Source: Gnetum montanum (taxonomy: Eukaryota; Streptophyta; Gnetopsida; Gnetales; Gnetaceae). From it: DNA of 64,000 nucleotides. Shown piece after piece: positions 44,286 to 54,600 of the stretch; positions within the stretch are counted from its first letter, which is position 1; each line of letters begins with the position of its first letter. The notes beneath the pieces were generated by a model that saw nothing but the letters and a program-made list of their open reading frames with translations, made no database searches and was not told the DNA's origin. A program made the translations under genes and the position numbers. Location: assembly GCA_015680685.1 (NCBI GenBank), contig MNCI01029649.1:69365-133364 (forward strand), read 5' to 3'.

Positions 44286-45222
44286 TGATGAGTGGCGAGG
44301 TACCCCTACACTCAACCATACGAAACGAGCGTAGCACATGTGATCCGGTCGAACTCCGCAGACTAAATGCCTAAACGCCCCATGGAACACTTGGGGTTAA
44401 TCATTCATTGTCTTCTCAGACTTACTTGTTGTTGTCACGGTGTATGGTTAAGTAAGTCCGAGGTATATGTTTTTTTCGGTCTTTTTTGGTTTTCTCCTAT
44501 GCTAAGAGGTGAAGGGTTGAGAAAGCTAACTAACTCTAACTAAGGACCTAATTCTAAATTAACTAGCGTCAACATCCGTTCCCACTTACGGTACACACCC
44601 TAAACTATGCAATTGTGGCTACCAAACGCTAATCGTTACTGGGATCACCACACGTAATGCACGTGCTCGAAGTGGTCGTACTGAGGCACTTAACTAGCTA
44701 TGTGTGATAAGCAGCCAATTCCTTGACTAACCGTACAAACCCGTAGGTGCTTGTAGCCAAGTCGTACTTACCCCACGTTCTAGGAGACAAGGGTGAGAGA
44801 ACCTAATCGCGATGAGTAGCCGATTCCTTTATTAGCCGTACACATTCGTCAATGCTCGTAATCAAGTCGTACTCATGCAGTGCTAACAACATGTAATAAA
44901 TAACAAATAATAAAACCTATCCATGCACTAGAAGGTTTATCCACAAAGCTCGTCTTTATTGCCGTACACAACTTGCGTTCAAGTACAAAGCTGCTCAAAT
45001 AAAGAGCCGTTCACTTGGGGGACTCCTACTGCGGGCACATGGAAAATTATTCTATCTCTGGAGTGATCAATCTACCAGAGCTTCGCTAGTTTATGCCTAG
45101 GATGGGAAATGAGGGGAGTGCCGCCTCTTATTTATAAATATGGCGACGGACCGCAATATCACGTATGCGATATCGCAGGGGACGACGCGATATCGCGGCC
45201 CATGTGATATCGCGTGTCATCA
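44286..45222 (-). repeat. Element E 3' LTR (left)
   Basis: 937 bases, TGATGAGTGGCGAGG...GTGTCATCA on the plus strand; pairs with 50450-51387, with only a few percent difference by eye. Contains the reversed poly(A)-signal region GTCTTTATTGCC (44962) and, near its right end, the reversed TATA and GATATC array. Beside it at 45223 is the polypurine tract (plus-strand TATCCCCATGAC). Confidence 0.93.
45131..45211 (-). promoter_or_regulatory. Element E 3' LTR promoter: GATATC array and TATA
   Basis: On the plus strand AATATC 45155, GATATC 45169, GATATC 45189, GATATC 45206; gaps counted from TATA outward are 18 (to TTTATA 45131-36), 8, 14 and 11. Flanks are CpG-rich (CGCGATATCGCGG), stronger palindromes than in B. 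Confidence 0.75.
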
Positions 45223-45234
45223 TATCCCCATGAC
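45223..45234 (-). promoter_or_regulatory. Element E polypurine tract
   Basis: Minus strand GTCATGGGGATA directly before the LTR start TGATGAC. It is preceded by CATTTA. Confidence 0.7.
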
Positions 45235-45375
45235 TAAATGGAAACTCATCCTCGAGTTCCTTACAATAATATCAGGCAGGTATGGAATTATTGAGGGAAT
45301 GGAACTAATGGGATGACATGTGAATGGATCATTATTACAAGACTTGACAAAACTGGTGTTCATGACAACAAGGGT

Positions 45376-45534
45376 GAACACCTTATTACATTGACATTAG
45401 GCCACAGTTGGCAGCTAAGAGAAAAGAGGAGAGAGAAGANATAGCAAGACTCTTCTCTCTTTTTCTCTTCTCTTCTCTCTCCTCTTTTCTCTTAGCTGCC
45501 AACTGTGGCCTAATGTCAATGTAATAAGGTGTTC
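45376..45534. repeat. Perfect 64-base inverted repeat flanked by N bases
   Basis: 45376-45439 and 45471-45534 are exact reverse complements (GAACACCTTATT... and ...AATAAGGTGTTC), with a 31-base pyrimidine-rich loop. Single N bases stand at 45440 and 45535, exactly at the arm edges. This is either a real hairpin or, more likely, a local assembly fold-back. It lies in the reduced 3' gene region of element E. Confidence 0.9.
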
Positions 45535-45539
45535 NCCCG

Positions 45540-45760
45540 CTCCTTGCATAGTTGCTTCAGCACTGCTCCATTCCAAGTGCTTTCTCCAAATCCAGTCCGT
45601 TGTTGTATGATCACCATCTACACACACAACACAGTCTTGTATTAGTAAGGGTAAATGAATTTCAATGTGATTATATCTTACTTCGGTGTAAGTCCATTGG
45701 CTGAGTTGTGGTATGGTTGATACGGATCTAGGAATATATAAATGATGACTACCAAAAGGT
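45540..45760 (-). pseudogene. Element E internal TATA and reduced 3' gene
   Basis: Minus strand TTTATATATTCC (about 45732-45743) resembles the internal TATA of A, B and F. A short frame follows (LLIQDCVVCVDGDHTTTDWIW, then RKHLEWSSAEA) that matches element D (LLICDCVVCADGDHTNNGLG). GTGTGTGTAG just before ATGGTGATC could be a splice acceptor. The frame runs into the inverted repeat. Related to the start of the 3' gene region rather than the long coiled-coil gene; function unknown. Confidence 0.4.
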
Positions 45761-45789
45761 GTAGGGATTAGGAAGAGAAACAAAAAAAT

Positions 45790-46953
45790 TCGGGGCTTAG
45801 GAGAAAAATTGAAAAATCAGGCCCTGTACCCCCATGACTAATCGCGAACCTCAGATAGCGAAAGAATGGAGAAAGAAAAGGAGTAAGGAAGAGAGATAAA
45901 AAGGGACAACTAGGACACCGATAAAAGAGATGTCAAGATGGAAATGAACAAAATAAAATTAATTGCAAAATTTCTAAGGAAAAGAAGTTAACTAATGCAC
46001 CAAATAGGAATGTCAGTGGGTCCTCCCCAAAGAAGGCTCATGCCCTTAGTGCCCTGACAATCCCACATTCAAAGAGTCTGTAGGCTCTAGGAATGTCCTT
46101 TGGAACAAGAGTTAAAGTCTTAACCAGAAGAATTTACCAAAAAGAAAACAATGTATCTACAAAAATATAGACTAATGATACAACCGGCAATGAGGTGAAC
46201 AATGGAGAGAAGGATGGAGAGGAGAGAAGAGAATGGAATGAAATCTCAAGAACAAGGTGGTGTACAGCCCCTTATGTGTTGCATGATTAATGGGACTTGG
46301 CAAATCTCATTCCAACTCTGGCCTCAAACCAACCACATTCAGTGACTTCGCATCAATACACTGGGCTACCATCCACTAGAGTAACAAGAATGCATCTCCA
46401 AGAGCCACCACCATTCCGACAAAACAAAGGAGAGAATGGAAAGCGAGAAGGGCCTTAGTTAGAGGGAACACTTTGGTTCCATAACCAGGGCTTATAGCCC
46501 AAAGTTATTTCGTCTAAGGGGTGTGCTTTGAATCCTCACTTTGGTTTTTTTTTTTTTTTTTTGTGTTTTTATGCGTGGGGACCACACCATGCAAAGACTT
46601 CTTATTTTTATTGTCTTAGCTTCCGAAGAATGGGTAACATCAGAACGGTAAGAAAACTCAAGAAGAACACATCCAAGCACCCAAGTGAATGGCCAACACA
46701 AATGCATCAAGTTCCCTTGAAGTCACACCCTTTTCAAACCTTGAGTCCTTCCTTAGTTTGAGAAGTACCCAGTCACCGATTCATTAGAGTTCTTATTAGA
46801 AGGGAAACTGTACATGTCCAAGCCAAGAGAAACCATAGATTTGATGGATGGATGGATGAAGTGGACTCATTGCCTACCATATCAAAAGAACATACTTTGG
46901 TGTCAACATTATAACTTAAAGGTAAAAACCAAACATTAGCAATCAATGAAAAA
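45790..46953 (-). repeat. Element E conserved non-coding spacer
   Basis: On the minus strand: TTGCTAATGTTTGGTTTTTA (by the gap), CATCCATCCATCCATC, AAGGGTGTGACTTCAAGGGA, CTAACTAAGGCCCTTCTCGC, TTTGGGGAGGACCCACTGAC. In B, C and D the first of these lies a few hundred bases after integrase, which fixes what is missing at the gap. A T18 run lies near 46543. Confidence 0.75.
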
Positions 46954-47580
46954 NNNNNNNNNNNNNNNNNNNNNNNNNNNNNNNNNNNNNNNNNNNNNNN
47001 NNNNNNNNNNNNNNNNNNNNNNNNNNNNNNNNNNNNNNNNNNNNNNNNNNNNNNNNNNNNNNNNNNNNNNNNNNNNNNNNNNNNNNNNNNNNNNNNNNNN
47101 NNNNNNNNNNNNNNNNNNNNNNNNNNNNNNNNNNNNNNNNNNNNNNNNNNNNNNNNNNNNNNNNNNNNNNNNNNNNNNNNNNNNNNNNNNNNNNNNNNNN
47201 NNNNNNNNNNNNNNNNNNNNNNNNNNNNNNNNNNNNNNNNNNNNNNNNNNNNNNNNNNNNNNNNNNNNNNNNNNNNNNNNNNNNNNNNNNNNNNNNNNNN
47301 NNNNNNNNNNNNNNNNNNNNNNNNNNNNNNNNNNNNNNNNNNNNNNNNNNNNNNNNNNNNNNNNNNNNNNNNNNNNNNNNNNNNNNNNNNNNNNNNNNNN
47401 NNNNNNNNNNNNNNNNNNNNNNNNNNNNNNNNNNNNNNNNNNNNNNNNNNNNNNNNNNNNNNNNNNNNNNNNNNNNNNNNNNNNNNNNNNNNNNNNNNNN
47501 NNNNNNNNNNNNNNNNNNNNNNNNNNNNNNNNNNNNNNNNNNNNNNNNNNNNNNNNNNNNNNNNNNNNNNNNNNNNNNNN
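46954..47580. other. Assembly gap, 627 N
   Basis: Sits between protease and spacer of element E. The corresponding stretch in element B is about 3.8 kb and holds RT, RNase H and integrase. The apparent open frames over the gap are meaningless. Confidence 0.98.
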
Positions 47581-48480
47581 CCAGCTCTAGTTGGATGTTA
47601 CTCTTCTTAAGTTGTGGCAGGTTCCAGGTGTGATATATCTTTTGTGAAATTAAGTTGACTTTGGAACCTGAGTCAAGAAGAGCCCGATGTGGTGCATTTT
47701 CGGCAATCTGCAAATAAATAACAAGAATCCCAGGGTCAGTTAGTTTCCTGGGAAGGTGGCCTACCTTGATCCAGTTAGTTACGGTATGCGTTAACATAAC
47801 CGTATGCGTTACACCCTGTTGGACTGAAGGGTGCTCCGAAGTGTTAGATGGCGGAGGCGTGTACATGGCCTCAACCGCTTGTTGTTGCGGGAGTTTATTT
47901 GGGATTTTGGTTTTGAAGTAAGGTCTTCTCTTTTTACAGTTGTCAGAACTTGCAGCAGGTTGGATATTTATAGCTCTCGCAGCGTGACGTTGCTGCGGTT
48001 GAGGAGGAAGTTCCCCTTGCATTGTTGGAGCAGGAGGTGTTACGGGAACTACTTGAGGTGGAAGAGGTGCAAATGGATTTGGAGGATGGTGTGGGTATGG
48101 AGTGTCTCCCGGAGGAGAAGGAGTCCTTCTGAAGTACTCCCAAGCTTGGTAGTGATGGTTGGGGGTTGCATGACCCATAAAGTCACTTGGAGAAATCGGC
48201 TACTGCACATAATATCCATAAGGGTCAGGCTGCCGGTAAGGGTACTGTTGTTTCGGCAATCGCATCCCCCATGACTATGGATATTGCCATTGCTGATGTT
48301 GTCTGATGGGCTGTGGTGGAGTTCCACTTGGATAATACATTAGTGGTTGGTGGAATTGCCTTGGGTTACCTTGTGGATAAGGTAACCTTCAGGGTGTTTG
48401 CCGTTAGTTGAGTCTTGGATTTAGTGCATACACCCTAGACTCCTGTAGATGTGAGATAATAGGACAACATCCCTTAGGAT
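47581..48480 (-). pseudogene. Element E protease and Pro/Gln-rich linker
   Basis: Linker: YYPSGTPPQPIRQHQQW, YPYRQPDPYGYYVQ, then an open frame from 48178 (MGHATPNHHYQAWEYFRRTP, many Pro). Protease: HTVMLTHTVTNWIKVGHLPR, PGILVIYLQIAENAPHRALL, DSGSKVNLISQKIYHTW, LPQLKKSNIQLEL up to the gap. The catalytic DSG is intact. The frame is the same as that of gag, so Gag-Pro is a single fusion frame. Confidence 0.88.
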
Positions 48481-50206
48481 GGTCATAGTAGCAGACCTCA
48501 CATCCACCATCATCGTCTGTGTCAGAATCTATAGCCACATCAGAGTTAGTGATTTTTCCCTTACCCTTGTTATGTGCAGGGCTTAAATCTCTTCACTTTT
48601 TCTTACCTTTTTCACTACTTTGCTCTACCTTAGACTCTTCTACAATTTTTAGGATGGTTTCAATTTTAGAGTCTAAGGAACTCCATACATCGTCTACCTT
48701 AGGCGCTATTTCTATTGTTAATTTTTGGATTGGAAAGGTTTTTCGGTTCACCAACTCTTCAAGTGGTGACTCATCCTCTTCATCACAAAATTTCACTCCC
48801 TTCTTTCGAAGGGAGGGATCGCGGTTGTATTCTTCCGCACTTTCCCTCTTGCGTAGCTCACCTTCTTCATTTGCTACTTGCTCCAACAAACATTCAACTT
48901 CATGGGCTCTAAGTTGTGAGAGTCTCCCTTGGGCATAAGTCCCAAGAGTTCTTCTCATTTCATTCCTTAGCCCATCCACGATGTGGCGAAGTTGATCCCG
49001 CTTAGCATACCCATGGCCTAGGCAACGATGTAGCAATGTATAGTAATGGGCCATGGCAGCATCCAAGGGTTTGTGATGACCTTGCTTCCAGCCTTGGATC
49101 TGCTTATGCAAATTGGACACTCTGGAGTATGTCTGATATTTTTCATTGAATAGTTCTAGCATCGTACTCCACCTCCTAATGGTTTTCGGTTCTAAGGACC
49201 AGTACCAGCTCTCTGCTTCTTTGGTGAGTGTCCTTGGAAACAACTTAAGCTTTTTCCACTCATTGTCTATATTCTACAAGGCAAAGGCATCATGGAATGT
49301 CTGTAAATGATTTTGCGGATCAGCATTGTATCCCCCTTCAAATCATGGGATATTGTTCATGTCTAATCGTTTGATCCGACTATCTTTCAAATGCCTTGTG
49401 GGAATCCTAACTACCTCTGTAATGTCAAGCATGCTTCGGGTTACGAGTAGGGGCTCATCATGATCGTCTCTTTCATGACGTCTGTGATGTCTTCGTGGTT
49501 CCCTACTCTCCCTACATCCTTGCCCTTGTCCTAACTCTCGACCTTCCTGTTAAGGTCTTTTGTCCTTTTTACTTTTATCCTACCTTTTATGTTCATGATG
49601 GCTGCACCCAGATGTGGAAGGAGAGGGTGAGTGATGTGAAGAAGGGAAAGAAGAAGGGAAACCATCACCATGATGATGGTTCTTGCCTTCTCTTCGGCTC
49701 CTACAGCCCTGATCGTGGTGACGATCAAAGTGCCTGTCCTTAGCGTGAGTGGTTGTTCCCTCTGTGAACAGTTGTTGTTCACGAGCATCAGAACCAATGT
49801 TATATATCATTGATCGTAGGTTCTGATACCCAACCTCCTCATCATCATTAGGAGGGGAAACATTGTTTGCTAATGAACCCGTGATAAGGGGCTCCTCATC
49901 TCCTATTTCGCTAAGGACGTGCGGGGCTTTGCTCTTCAGAAAAGTATGTTGACTCTCCTACCTTAAGTCTCTCATACATTGGGCATCTGTGGGATAATAA
50001 TCCCTCATGTCAAAATCATCCGCAACATATTCAGCGTAATGATCTTGCATGCCAATCTGTACCAAGGCACAGAAAAGCATGTGAGAGATTGATCGATCTG
50101 GGGGTAACACGATGTTACCTTGCAAAACTCTCCACTGCAGTTGTTCGTCTTGGTGGAGTATAAAAGTAAAGTTGGGAATATACTCATCGGGATGAGTATA
50201 TGTCAT
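48481..50206 (-). pseudogene. Element E gag, nearly intact
   Basis: Start ATG at 50206 (MTYTHPDEYIPNFTFILHQD), about 240 bases after the primer site. Then DRSISHMLFCALVQIGMQDH, a His/Arg/Asp-rich part (DRHHDQGCRSRREGKNHHHG), MLDITEVVRIPTRHLKDSRI, and a 216-codon open part (49243-48593) with the gag domain: KEAESWYWSLEPKTIRRWST, MLELFNEKYQTYSRVSNLHK, LDAAMAHYYTLLHRCLGHGY, LRHIVDGLRNEMRRTLGTYA. A zinc-knuckle variant C-x2-C-x3-H-x3-C follows (CEVCYYDHPKGC, near 48505-48470). All parts share one frame; about nine stops, several at Gln or Arg positions. It is the best preserved gag here and the model for A and B. Confidence 0.9.
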
Positions 50207-50429
50207 CTTGTATTGTTTAGGACTTGGCTTATTTTGGTTATGTGTTTTATGTTACCGACTATCTCTAGTATGGTCCTTAGGTGGTGAGTTGCTCTTATGG
50301 GAAGAAGGAATTTTTATCGGTGTGCTAATTCACCATTACTTAATTTTTTCTTGATTAACCCGAAGGTTCGTTAAGGCTCACAACGATGTGAAAGATTTCC
50401 TTATGTTCTAATTGGCATACAAACACTTA

Positions 50430-50449
50430 GTCCCCGGCAACGGTGCCAA
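50430..50449 (-). promoter_or_regulatory. Element E primer binding site (Asp-tRNA type)
   Basis: Minus strand TTGGCACCGTTGCCGGGGAC next to the LTR. TGGCACCGTTGCCGGGGA differs at one base from the plant tRNA-Asp site used by Athila elements. Confidence 0.88.
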
Positions 50450-51387
50450 TGATGAGTGGCGAGGTACCCCTACACTCAACCATATGAAATGAGCGTAGCA
50501 AGCACGATCCAGTCGAACTCCACAGACTAAATGCCTAGACGCCCCATGGAACACTTGGGGTTAATCATTCATTGTCTTCTCAGACTTACTTGTTGTTGTC
50601 ACAGTGTATGGTTAAGTAAGTTCGAGGTATATGATTTTTTTGGTCTTTTTTGGTTTTCTCCTATGCTAAGAGGTTAAGGGTTGAGAAAGCTAACTAACTC
50701 TAACTAAGGACCTAAGTCTAAATTAACTAGCATCAGCATCCGTTCCCACTTACCGTACACACCCTCAAATATGCAATTGTGGCTACCAAACGCTAATCGT
50801 TACTAGGATCACCACATGTAACGCACGTGCTCGAAGTGGTCGTACTGAGGCACTTAACTAGCCTAAGTGTGATAAGCAGCCGATTCCTTGACTAACCGTA
50901 CACACCTGTAGGTGCTCGTAGCCAAGTCATACTTACCCCATGTTTTAGGAGACAAGGGTGAGAGAACCTAATCGCGATGAGTAGCCGATTCCTTGATTAG
51001 CCATACACATTCGTCAATGCTCATAATCAAGTCGTACTCATGCCATGCTAACAACATGTAATAAATAACAAATAATAAAACCTATCCATGCACTGCAAGG
51101 TTTATCCACAAAGCTCGTCTTTATTACCGTACACAACTTGCGTTCAGGTACAAAGTTGCTCGAATAAAGAGTCGTTCACTTGGGGGACTCCTACTGCAGG
51201 CACATGGAAAATTATTCTATCTCTGGAGTGATCAATCTGCCAGAGCTTCGCTAGTTTACGCCTAGGATGGAAAATGAGGGGAGTGCCACCTCTTATTTAT
51301 AGATATGACAGTGGACCGCAATATCGCGTACGCGATATCACAGGGGACGACGCGATATCGTGGCCCATGCGATATCGCGTCTCATCA
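50450..51387 (-). repeat. Element E 5' LTR (right)
   Basis: 938 bases; minus strand begins TGATGAGACGCGATATC and ends CCACTCATCA at the primer site. Pairs with 44286-45222. Confidence 0.93.
51296..51376 (-). promoter_or_regulatory. Element E 5' LTR promoter: GATATC array and TATA
   Basis: Plus-strand positions AATATC 51320, GATATC 51334, GATATC 51354, GATATC 51371. Gaps from TATA (TTTATA 51296-51301) outward: 18, 8, 14 and 11, identical to the other LTR. Confidence 0.78.
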
Positions 51388-51392
51388 CATAT
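51388..51392. repeat. Target site duplication of element E, right copy
   Basis: CATAT, identical to 44281-44285. Confidence 0.9.
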
Positions 51393-51620
51393 CATGATTA
51401 ATAGTTAAAGGTAGCTATCGTAAGGATGTAGCCAAAGAAGAAATAAGAAGAAGAAGAAGTTATTATGAAGAAGAGATGTGTAACAAGACTAAAAATATTA
51501 AGAATGTCTATAGAATATGAACAATAAGATTACAAAAGATGTATAATGATGAGTTGTTTAACCAATAAGTTGTGTTAAGTTTATGATAACCTAAATAATT
51601 TTTGTATAATTAAAGTTGTG
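51393..51620. repeat. Duplicated block R2, right part
   Basis: Continues R2 after element E and matches R1 at about 37205-37375 (TATTATGAAGAAGAGATGTG, AGATGTATAATGATGAGTTG). It ends abruptly at about 51620, where element D gag sequence begins. Confidence 0.8.
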
Positions 51621-52690
51621 TAACCCAAGACAGTTCTACCAATCCTTAACATATTATCCAAGTGGAACTCCACCACAATCGATTGAGCAATATCAACAGT
51701 GGCAATACCCACAATCATGGGGAATGCCACCACCAAGGCAACAGTATCATATCAGCAACCTCACCCATATGGATATTACGTGCAACAGCTAATCTCCCCA
51801 TGTGACTCAATTGGTCACATCACTCCTCAACCTCACTACCAAGCCTGTGAGTATTATGGGACTCCCTCTTCTAAGGGTAATATTCCGCAAGCATATCATC
51901 CTTCTCATCCGACCGCATCTATTCCACCAGTAGCTCCACTACCACCTACTTCTGCGATGCAAGGTGAAATCCCTACCCAGCCGCAACAACATAATGCCAT
52001 GAGGGCTATTAACTCTCAACCTACTATTGGTTCCAACAATCACATGAAGAAAAAACCTTTCTTTAGAACCAACAATCCAAACAAGCCCTTGCAATCACAA
52101 GCAACTGATTCCTTAAAGGCCTCAGTATCAATCAAAAATTCGGAGCCCCCTTCAATCCAATCACCATACTCAACACATATAGTCATGTTAACACATGTTG
52201 TCACTAATTGGATCAAAGTTGGTCACCTTAACATTAAATTCTCTGATCCCGGGAGTCCTCTAATATACTTACAAATCACTGGAAATGCACCATGCAAGGG
52301 TCTTTTGGATTCAAGTTTCAGTGTCAACTTGATTGCTCAAGAAATGTACAAGGCTTGGAACCTGCCTCCATTGAAAAAGAGCAACATCCATCTAGAGTTG
52401 GCCGACCAATCCATCACTGTCCCATTGGGATTGGTAAAAGACATTGTTACCACTATTTGTAGGTGGTCGTACCCAGTTGACTTCCTAGTGATTCAGGTGA
52501 ACAACAATAAGGGGAACTTCTCAATCACAATGGGAAGAGCATGGCTAAGCACCATTGACACACGCCTAGGAATCTGTGATCTTTCCCTAGAAATATCAAA
52601 GGAAAATACATTTAGAAAGATCAAGAAGAAGAAAGTTCCATGCATCACATATAGTGACATAGGGTGTAATTGCGTGCAGAGGTCATGATT
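51621..52690 (+). pseudogene. Element D gag C-terminus and protease
   Basis: A 329-codon open frame (51699-52688), preceded in another frame by QFYQS-like gag sequence. Linker PHYQACEYYGTPSSKGNI and a Pro/Gln-rich part; protease HIVMLTHVVTNWIKVGHLNI, YLQITGNAPCKGLL, DSSFSVNLIAQEMYKAWNLP, SITVPLGLVKDIVTTICRWS, NFSITMGRAWLSTIDT, LGICDLSLEISKENTF. The catalytic triplet reads DSS in place of DSG, which should impair activity. The longest uninterrupted retroelement frame in the window. Confidence 0.9.
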
Positions 52691-52739
52691 TGTGCAAAGT
52701 TTAACATTGCCTGCATGTAATCAATGTGCACAAGTAATC

Positions 52740-54000
52740 AACATACAAAGATGCCTTTATGCAGTAGCCACACAACAAGAAGGCACCCAGTGGTTGACAG
52801 CTAATCAAGAAAGTAGTTCACTCATATGCATGGAACCAACTGAGGGTTTGACTTGCACGTACATTGATAGCATAGACGCATTAGAGCAAGTCCAACGCTA
52901 ACTTCCAAGTCTTAACCTTGAAAATGTCAATTGGAGGAAGTTGGAAATCCCTGAGAAATATAAGTAGGAGCCCCTTGAGTTGAAACAATTACCCATTGGT
53001 ATGGAATACATGTTCCTTAAAAATGGAAAATCGGTAATTATCAACGCTAAGCTTGCTCCTCAACAGAAAGAAGAACTACTGAAGGTAATCAATAGATGGT
53101 CAAAATCCTTCGCTTGGTCATATCCCAAATTAACTAAAATAGATCCTAGGATATGCCAACATAGAATTTACACTGACCCTTCCACAAAGCCTCGAAGACA
53201 ATCGTAGAGGCATTTGAACCCAAAGCTGAAGCAAGTAGTCAAGGAAGAAATCGATCAGCTTCTTAAGGCTAGGTTCATATATCCCATTGCTGATAGTGAA
53301 TGGGTTAGCCCCTTAGTTATTGTGCCTAAAAACGTGAGGCAAATGGAGGGTGTGCATAGATTTCAGGCTATTGAATATGACAACATTCAAAGATCACTTT
53401 CCATTGCCATTTGTTGACCAAGTCTTAGACACCATTGCAGGGCATCGCTACTACAATTTTCTGGATGGATATAGTGAATATAATTAAATACAAATAGCCC
53501 CAAAAGACCAAGCTAAGACTACATTCACCAGTCCTTGAGAAACTTTTGTATACAAACAGATGTCGTTTGGCTTGTGCAATGCCCCTGCAACATTTCAAAA
53601 ACTAGTTCTAAGCATCTTCCAATAGCAGATAGGAAATGGTGTAGAAGTCTTTATGGACAATTTCTCCACCTATGAAGCAAACTTTGATCAAGCCTTAGAC
53701 CAGCTAGAGTAAGTGTTAAAAAGATGTGTAGAAACCAATTTGAGGCTCACTAAGCAGAAAAGCCATTTAATGGTCCAAGAGGGCATAGTACTGGGGTAAA
53801 AAATCTCACACATGGGGATAGAGGTAGACCCTGAGAAAATCAAAGTTCTCTAAGGAATTACCCATCAACTAGAAACTGTCAAAGACATTCAATCATTCCT
53901 TAGACATACTAGCTACTATAGGAGATTTATTGAGAACTTTTCAAAGGTTGCCAAACCATTAGTGAAATTAAGGAAAAAGGAGATACCTTTCAAGTGGACT
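52740..54000 (+). pseudogene. Element D reverse transcriptase
   Basis: CMEPTEGLTCTYIDSIDALE, WRKLEIPEKY, KSVIINAKLAPQQKEELLKV, SFAWSYPKLTKIDPRICQH, ARFIYPIADSEWVSPLVIVP. A one-base insertion near 53330 (AAAAACGTGAGG against AAAAAGGGAGG in C) shifts the frame before the KWRVCIDF motif. Then DHFPLPFVDQVLDTIAGHRY, FLDGYSEYN, MSFGLCNAPATF. The active site reads FMDN at 53650-53661, losing the last Asp. Stops at FQ(stop)QIGN and LE(stop)VLKRC. Confidence 0.9.
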
Positions 54001-54600
54001 AGGGAATGCAAATTAGCTTTTCAAACTATGAAACAAAAGCTAGTAGAAACACCCATTCTACAAGCTCCTAACTAGCCAATACCATTCCATATCATGACTG
54101 ACATGTTTAACTATGCCTTAGGAGCCATACTTACATAGTTAGATCACCAGAACCATCCTTATTACATCCACTGTGCAAGTAGAAGTATCGCTAGTGCACA
54201 ACTTAACTATGCTACCACGGAGAAGGAATTAATGGTTGTAGTGTTTGCACTAGAAATGTTTAGACATCATGTATTTGGACATAAAGTATATATACATATA
54301 GATCATAGTGTAATAAGGTTCATCATGAATAAGCCAATGGTAAGCCCTCATATCATACGATGGCTTGTAATCTTACAAGAGTTCGATATTACAATGATCG
54401 ATCGTAAAGGCACCGAGAACGTAGTTGCTAATCATTTATCTTGGTTGCATTGGGACAACAAAGAGGATGAGTATCCAATTTTTGATTATTTTCCTGATGA
54501 ATTCCTCTTTGCTGATGTAGTGACTAATCAATCACCCACAGAGACAAACTAGTACAGTAGCATTCTTTCCTATCTCCCCACCCAAAAAATACCACAATAG
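54001..54600 (+). pseudogene. Element D RNase H domain
   Basis: FHIMTDMFNYALGAILT, a stop for Gln, LDHQNHPYYIHCASRSI, then an open frame (54232-54552): VVVFALEMFRHHVFGHKVYI, HIDHSVIRFIMNK, FDITMIDRKGTENVVANHLS. The HTDH Asp is kept as HIDH; the last acidic motif reads ANHLS in place of ADHLS. Confidence 0.87.

Larger units (their letters stand above)
44286..51387 (-). mobile_element. Element E: Athila-like gypsy element nested in R2, pol missing at a gap
   Basis: Two LTRs (44286-45222 and 50450-51387) and a perfect target duplication CATAT (44281-44285, 51388-51392). In minus-strand sense: 5' LTR, primer site, leader, gag, protease, a gap of 627 N (46954-47580), spacer, internal TATA with a reduced 3' region, polypurine tract, 3' LTR. 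RT, RNase H and integrase should lie at the gap. The LTRs are very similar and gag-protease stays in a single frame with about nine stops, so E is the youngest element here. Confidence 0.93.

Noticed and set aside
45160-45220. GATATC arrays as restriction-type or phage repeats or a CRISPR
   Set aside because: Repeats are six bases with 8-14-base gaps inside LTR promoters of plant elements; no spacer-repeat organisation and no cas genes.
46943-48178. A 411-codon minus-strand frame and a plus-strand frame across the N block
   Set aside because: Most codons are N; only 47581-48178 is real sequence, and it is the gag-protease part of element E.
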